Of a stretch of 64,000 nucleotides of DNA, positions 58,900 to 64,000 are shown in pieces (the first letter of the stretch is position 1; every line of letters starts with the position of its first letter). The position numbers and the translations under genes were made by a program. The stretch is from Stomorhina lunata (taxonomy: Eukaryota; Arthropoda; Insecta; Diptera; Rhiniidae). The stretch covers positions 54,452,174 through 54,516,173 of the forward strand of contig OW121740.1 of the NCBI GenBank assembly GCA_933228675.1. The letters run 5' to 3'. The notes below the pieces were generated by a model. It ran no database searches and was not told the DNA's origin. It saw nothing but the letters and a program-made list of their open reading frames with translations.

Positions 58900-59320
58900 C
58901 CAAGTGCCCTTAAGTGTTATCGAACAAGAAGCTGAATTTAAGGTTCAATATCATAGATTGATTGAAATGGACTTTGAAGCTACAACCCAGATATAAGAGT
59001 TATATTCTATTTTCCAGGATAATGATGGTTTAAATATTTGAAAAAGAGTTCATTTAGAAAGTTTGTTTAACACTCTTTAATCTGAGACAAATTAATGCAG
59101 CTTTCGACACTTTAAAAATGCATTGAGTCTATCCGATATCGCATATCTCGCGAATATACAATATTGGATCTAAAAATACCTTTAAATACTCTATTCGCAT
59201 GACCCCATTTGGGGATTTTTGTTAGGTCAACATAAAGCCAGTCATTTTTCGATAGGAATGCTAATACGTACCCCGTAGAACAGCGATTTCTAGGTAATCT
59301 CAACTGCCGGGCTAAAAGTA
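58900..59320 (-). pseudogene. Decayed non-LTR RT fragment
   Basis: Pieces follow the 27353-28535 element, e.g. TATAAGAGTTATATTCTATTTTCC-like sequence near 58990 and ACTCTATTCGCATGACCCCA at 59199. Heavily mutated. Confidence 0.45.
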
Positions 59321-59354
59321 GATTATTAGACTCCAGTCATACATTCGTTTTCTT

Positions 59355-60975
59355 GCGACTGTCTAGCGTTGCGGGTGCCGATGGTTTGCCAGTAGAGCTT
59401 TTTAAGGCTGAAGGTAATGAGTTAATAAAGAGTACTGTACGAAAGGTTAAAGCCCAAAGCTAACGAAATAATTGGAACCTATCAATGTGGCCTCAGACCG
59501 GGTAAATCTACCACTGACCAGATTTTCACGCTACATCAAATACTTAAGAAGGCCCAAGAGAAACAAATATACATTTATCACCTCTTCGTTGACTACAAAG
59601 CTCCTTTGCAAGCTCGATACAAACGAAGTTATTTAAAGCAATGTCTGAGTTTGGCCGAAGGTGATGAGTTAATAAAGAGTATGCCCTAGCTTATAAAAAC
59701 ATATGGTTAGAAGAAGGTATGACAGACGATTAGAGTCTCAGTGTCTTTGTCTAGTGCACACAAAATTAATATGTAACAATTATAGAGGTTAATCCTCCCT
59801 TCAATTGCATATAAGATTCTATCGACCATACTGTACGAAAGGTTAAAGCCCAAAGTTAACGAAATGATTGGAACCTACCAATGTGGCCTCAGACCGGGTA
59901 AATCTACCACTGACCAGATTTTCACGCTACATCAAATACTTAAGAAGGCCCAAGAGAAACAAATATACATTTATCACCTCTTCGTTGACTACTAAGCTCC
60001 TTTGCAAGCCCGATACGAACGAAGTTATTTAAAGCAATGTCTGAGTTTGGCATCCCTTCGAAGCTAATATGGTAAGATCCTATCCGAGTTCTTCGTAACT
60101 AAACGTTGATTCAGGCAAGGCGATATCTTATCATGCGAATTTTTGAATATTGTGTTGGAGAATATCTTTCGAGATGTTGCAGTAAAGGCAATCGAAACAA
60201 TTTTCAACAGAAAACACATGCTACTCGCGTTGCCGATGATATTGATATCATGGGACACACATTGCGCAAGGTGACTTCCGACTTTTCAAGTAATGAGAAG
60301 GAATCTAATAACATGGGTCTAGTTGTCAATAAATTAAAACCAAAACTGCTTGTTTCTATAAGCAGATAATCCACAAGAATTGGACCATATGAGGTCGTTG
60401 AGAACTATAGCCTCGAGGTTGTACCGCCGGCAACATAAATAACGCCATAAGTTTTGAAATCAAATGTAGAATCATACTTGCCAACAGATGCAAATTTGGC
60501 CTTAGTAGAACAAAAATTACGCTCTACAAAACGCTTATTCTATCCGCTGAATCATGGGTACCTCAACAGGCAGATTAAGCTATACATGGAGTTTTTGAGA
60601 AAAAGATTCAACGAAAAATCTTTGGACCAGTCTGCATCAACAATGAATATCGACATCGAATGAACCATGAGCTGAGTGAGTTATACACTGACATCGACAT
60701 AGTAAAAAGCATCAAACAGCAGCGGTTGCATTGGCTGTGACATGTTGTGCGAATAGATGAAAAACTCCAGCAATAAAATTATTCGAAAACCATCCTGCGG
60801 GAACTCGTAAAAGGGGACGTCCGAAAATTCGATGGAAAGATCAAGTAGAGGAAAATCTTTCAAAGCTTGGCCTACGAAATTGGAGAATAGCGCACAAGAT
60901 CGAAGCCAATGGAATTTTTAAATATGCTTGGCCTTTGATTTTAACAGGTTGTAAATATGGGTTATTCAAGAAAGT
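59355..60975 (+). pseudogene. RTE-like retrotransposon, RT region with tandem duplication
   Basis: Starts VAGADGLPVELFKAEG-like (59366-59415). Motifs include RPGKSTTDQIFTLHQ-type sequence (59496 and 59892), the palm VADDIDIMGHTLRKV at 60229, a tail FENHPAGTRKRGRPKIRWKD (about 60781-60840), then NLSKLGLRNWRIAHKI and the 3' end AACAGGTTGTAAATATGG. The segment 59407-59655 is duplicated at 59656-60052; the first copy lacks about 150 bp. Multiple stops and frameshifts. YADD is changed to VADD. Same family as 16430-19650. Confidence 0.7.
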
Positions 60976-60999
60976 AAGTCTTACGTTCCGCAAAGATGT

Positions 61000-61525
61000 C
61001 AGCTTACCGTACTAATGTTGATTTTCATGTAAAGTGCCAAGCCCTGACCCTCAGTCGTAATAACAGTGCCCCAAGACAAAGCCTCTTTTTGTTGAATTGT
61101 CTAAACAATAAGTACTGGGTACTTGTAATATTCTCTAGGAAATACAAGATATCAACATTCACACTCCCGAAGCTAGACGAGTATCTGGAGGCCATCTTGG
61201 ACTCTTAGTTGTCCTTCAGTCTAAATACCCAAGTCTGGGTAGCTGCTTAAGCTACTGCACTCTTATCCTCTGCAGTACTTCCTGACTCTTCGAGATGGTT
61301 GTCAAGCACTTCTTTAGCGACTTACACTAGGAAAGGTTAATCTGCAATGCTCCATTGTTAAAGTCCTCAGATTCTATGCTTTAATGGTAACTGGTGTCAT
61401 CAGAACTCCTTCAAAGACACTTTTTGTTATGATAAACTGGCTTCTGGCTGAGTTAATGGCTCAAAACGTAGCCCTGAACTCAGCAGTCAGGTCAAATACA
61501 ATTGACTTTTACCAATGGGCTACTG
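61000..61525 (+). pseudogene. I/R1-like element, part 1 (post-RT region)
   Basis: Near 61388-61500 the plus strand reads TGVIRTPSKTLFVMINWLLA then ELMAQNVALNSAVRS, resembling the segment after the RT domain in RNase H-bearing LINEs (TGAxRTTPTxALExLL..ALNSAIRL). The upstream 70-residue frame at 60996-61208 may belong to it. Broken by the insertion starting at about 61530. Confidence 0.5.
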
Positions 61526-61529
61526 GAAC

Positions 61530-62490
61530 ATTCTAGATTAACTACTCAATATCCCTAACAATATTGACTTACCTAGCGTTTATCAACTTTATGAAGGCCT
61601 TTGACAGTGTTAACAGAAGCTATCTATGTAGAATTTTAGAAAATCGTAATATCGCAACGAAAATTCTGAACTTAATTCAGGCAATGTCGAATTCTATACA
61701 AGGGTAAACTGTCAAATCTGTTCGAAGTCACTACTAGAGTAAGGCAAGGATGTATTTTGTAACCTATACCTTCTATCCTTGTCATGGACAATATAAAACG
61801 CACGGCTTTGAATTATAGACGCGGTATCCAATGGATACCCTTTAAACAACTCGAGTACTTGGAATATGCTGATGACATTTGTCTTCTAAGCCGAAACTCA
61901 GGCCACTTTCAAGAAAATGCTTACGATATCACTGTCGAACCTCAGGAAGCTATACGTTAAATCAATATTTCCAATAACTATAAAGATTATGTCTAGAGGC
62001 TATGATGCAAATCCGTTAATACACATCGATATGGATAACGATGTTATTGGATTTGCAGATGGCTTTAATGATACAACTAGAATGACAAGTCCATTACCTT
62101 TAATTACACGACTCGAATGTCAAGTCCATCCTATATTATGGCTGCGAAACTTGGAAACGCACAAATGCCATCGATAAGCGCCTGCAAACCTTTGCAAACA
62201 AATGCTTACCGCAAACCCTTAATATATGGTGGCCGATAAATCAAATACCTGCTTCTGTAGAGGTATGTCAACGAAAATGGCGATGGATAGGCCACAAACT
62301 TCGAAGGCTAAATACCAACATTGCTCGAGAAGCGCTTCGTTGGAATACACAGGGAAGAGGCCGTCGTGTTGGTGCACCTGCTAGAACATGGAGAAGGTCA
62401 ATCGTTGCGGGGTTGCAAGCATGAATGGCGTATGCCTAAGGTTAAGGCCATTTGCTCTACTGGGTGTGAAGGATAACAGAAAAAGAACAA
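61530..62490 (+). pseudogene. Non-LTR retroelement, RT C-terminal half
   Basis: LAFINFMKAFDSVNRSYLCR at 61572-61631 (RT motif with the first catalytic Asp region), ILENRNIATKILNLIQAMSN, a degraded RQGC.LSP stretch, LEYADDICLLS near 61858-61890, then SNVKSILYYGCETWK-like, KWRWIGHKLRRL (about 62277-62310) and the 3' end AGGCCATTTGCTCTACTGGG. Frameshifted repeatedly. Same family as 12600-13090. It sits between two halves of another LINE. Confidence 0.65.
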
Positions 62491-62945
62491 TATTGAATAC
62501 TGCATTCCCATCACACTCTTCAACTGATCCTTTACTGTGAAAAAATACAAGGATGGGTCTAAATCGAAGAGTAAAGTGGGAGGGGGCTATTACAAACGAA
62601 AGTTTGCTTTAAACTCCCTAAATGGCTAAGGTACCACAGAATATACAAAAGAGACTGTATGGATAGTCAATCTGTTTGTTATCCAATGTCTACGAAATCT
62701 ATGCTGATTCGTGAATGCCGGGCATCTCTCAATGGGGTGGCAAGAAGCAGTCATAACAATGAACCAGGTGACATTTCTGCGGATAAAGTAGCAAAGATTG
62801 GTGCTTTTTTCAGTCAGGATGACGTTGATTAGTACATCCTTATTCCGTTCACAGTCTACTGGAAAGGGTTAAGCTCACCTAATGAGGGTAGACATTCCTC
62901 AATAACTTGGCAATAAAATTCAGCATTAGCCTTATTAAAAGAAAT
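62491..62945 (+). pseudogene. I/R1-like element, part 2 (RNase H domain remnant)
   Basis: KYKDGSKSKSKVGGGYYKRK (62542-62601) is the start of an RNase H domain (YTDGSK type, here KDGSK). Downstream 62700-62830 contains NAGHLSMGWQEA-like and SFRVMSTC-like degraded text. Continuous in order with part 1. Confidence 0.55.
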
Positions 62946-63571
62946 TTACTTTTTCGCTAAATTTTACAATTTCAAGTCGCAGGCACGGCAAAGCCATATT
63001 TGATATCAAACTGAACTTTTTGGATTTTATTACCACATCTCTCTATTTTAACATGCCGATCAAAAGTTTTGAAATTTTGAATATTTTTTAACAAAATTTT
63101 ATAAAACTTAAAAATGGTTCCTTAAAAAAAGTACCATATTCCAGTATAAAAAAACTATGTAAATTTAGTTATATTTTAATAAATTTCAACTATTTAGTAC
63201 TTTTAAGTTTTTAGATAATAAAGAATGCCTTACTTTGTAATTTCTGTACTATAAAGTTGATTTTTTTTTTGCTGCATATCCCTAGGCGTGTTGAAAAGGA
63301 CACAAATTTTCTGGGGCAAATTGCAATAACTTAAAAACTACTGCATAGTTTTTATGACTCTAATAAAAATATAGTTGCCCTCTACATCCATTTATTGGTT
63401 TTTCCAAAACATATCTATATAAGTTGAAATTTACCAAAAACCGAAAAAAACTCCAATTTTTTCCCATACAAATTGGTCCTAGAAATAAATGTCCTATGAG
63501 CCACCTCAGAACATTGACCTAGGAAGACAAAATTTCTTTTCTGAGCACCTTTGGGTGTAGAGCATCGATTT
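62946..63571. other. Non-coding DNA, nothing recognised
   Basis: AT-rich with moderate complexity. No domain or terminus was identified. Confidence 0.3.
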
Positions 63572-63574
63572 TTA

Positions 63575-63837
63575 AGGTAGAAGGCCAATGAACGCGGCAA
63601 GCGGCTGCGGGCGGCAATCAGCTGTTTTTTGATTTGTGAAATTTGAAGCGGCAATGGAAAAAAGTAGAACTCTGTTCTACTTTTCCGCGCGGTAGATTTT
63701 TCAGTGCTGCCAGATTTAATTATATCATACTCAAATATATTTTTATATGAATATTTTTGTAAACAAACGCACATTTTATGTACTGGTAATACTACGGCCG
63801 CCCACAGCCGCATGCCGCGTGTATTGGCCTTGTACCT
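63575..63837. mobile_element. PIF/Harbinger-like MITE, 263 bp
   Basis: The left end AGGTAGAAGGCCAATGAACG continues CGGCAAGCGGCTGCGGGCGG. On the other strand the right end is AGGTACAAGGCCAATACACG then CGGCATGCGGCTGTGGGCGG, over 40 bp with about 5 mismatches. TTA flanks at 63572-63574 and 63838-63840. The centre has a hairpin AAAAGTAGAACTCTGTTCTA. The 132-residue minus ORF crossing it lies partly in the MITE and is not considered a gene. Confidence 0.75.
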
Positions 63838-63840
63838 TTA

Positions 63841-64000
63841 ATCCAGACATATCGAATTTCAATAAAAGTTGTTTTTCGCTCCACCCTACTATACAGTCCT
63901 TGCTGATCTTAGAGCTTATTATATTGGTACAAGTTTTTGCACGATCTATATGAGTTTTCGAATATTAATTTTCGTAAAATGGACTCATTTATCTAAGCAT
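63841..64000. other. Window edge, nothing recognised
   Basis: 160 bp of non-coding sequence. Confidence 0.3.

Noticed and set aside
63415..63813. 132-residue minus ORF
   Set aside because: About half of it is MITE sequence, including the GC-rich inverted end; no domain.

Overview
The window looks like an AT-rich, repeat-laden stretch of an insect chromosome, most likely a higher fly. The support is indirect. The only convincing host gene has metazoan splice sites with an insect-type CTAAT branch point, its protein is glutamine-rich as in many flies, and the mobile elements (rosa-like DD41D and DD37E mariners, DINE-1/Helentron-like repeats, I/R1/jockey-like and RTE-like retroelements) are those expected in Diptera. 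No bacterial operon, CRISPR array or rRNA gene was seen.

Host gene. Two minus-strand exons are supported: a 68-bp exon (56489 to 56422) and the terminal coding exon (31832 to 31035). They join in frame across a 24.6-kb intron and encode a Pro/Ser/Thr segment followed by a Gln/Met/Gly-rich tail with a 22-residue polyglutamine run. The gene was not identified. Most of the window is this intron plus flanking non-coding DNA. TE-poor AT-rich islands (about 1.2-2.5, 10.0-11.6, 25.0-26.6, 31-32.5, 42.1-43.9 and 55.1-58.0 kb) alternate with TE-packed blocks, and both exons lie in such islands.

Transposon layer. Many elements can be delimited from their own ends and target-site duplications (TSDs). 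Four hAT-type elements have exact 8-bp TSDs: 2540-3276, 16634-17645, 21026-23366 and 39092-40273. A fifth, at 22625-23299, has a 9-bp TSD and an empty site preserved in a related repeat at 1-1135. Tc1/mariner relics lie at 13360-13918, 19904-21021, 23899-24839, 26615-29146 and 33449-34322. PIF/Harbinger-like MITEs lie at 4838-4987 and 63575-63837. A tRNA-derived SINE family has three copies, each with a different TSD (15165-15484, 34397-34713, 35757-36070). Non-LTR retroelement debris is plentiful, and Helentron-like repeats lie at 11.6, 37.5, 44.9 and 47.4 kb.

Most unusual structures. Three families consist largely of short tandem repeats held between inverted ends: a palindromic array with hAT-type TSDs, an array with CTACACC ends present twice, and a 31-bp satellite of about 1.4 kb between inverted flanks of at least 100 bp. 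A 4.8-kb inverted repeat at 50.3-55.1 kb carries a Helentron-like 3' end on both outer tips, and a second 1.6-kb inverted repeat is nested in one arm; the other arm preserves the empty site. Nesting lets several insertions be ordered in time.

All coordinates and motifs were read by eye. Family names rest on motif and terminus recognition, not on database searches.
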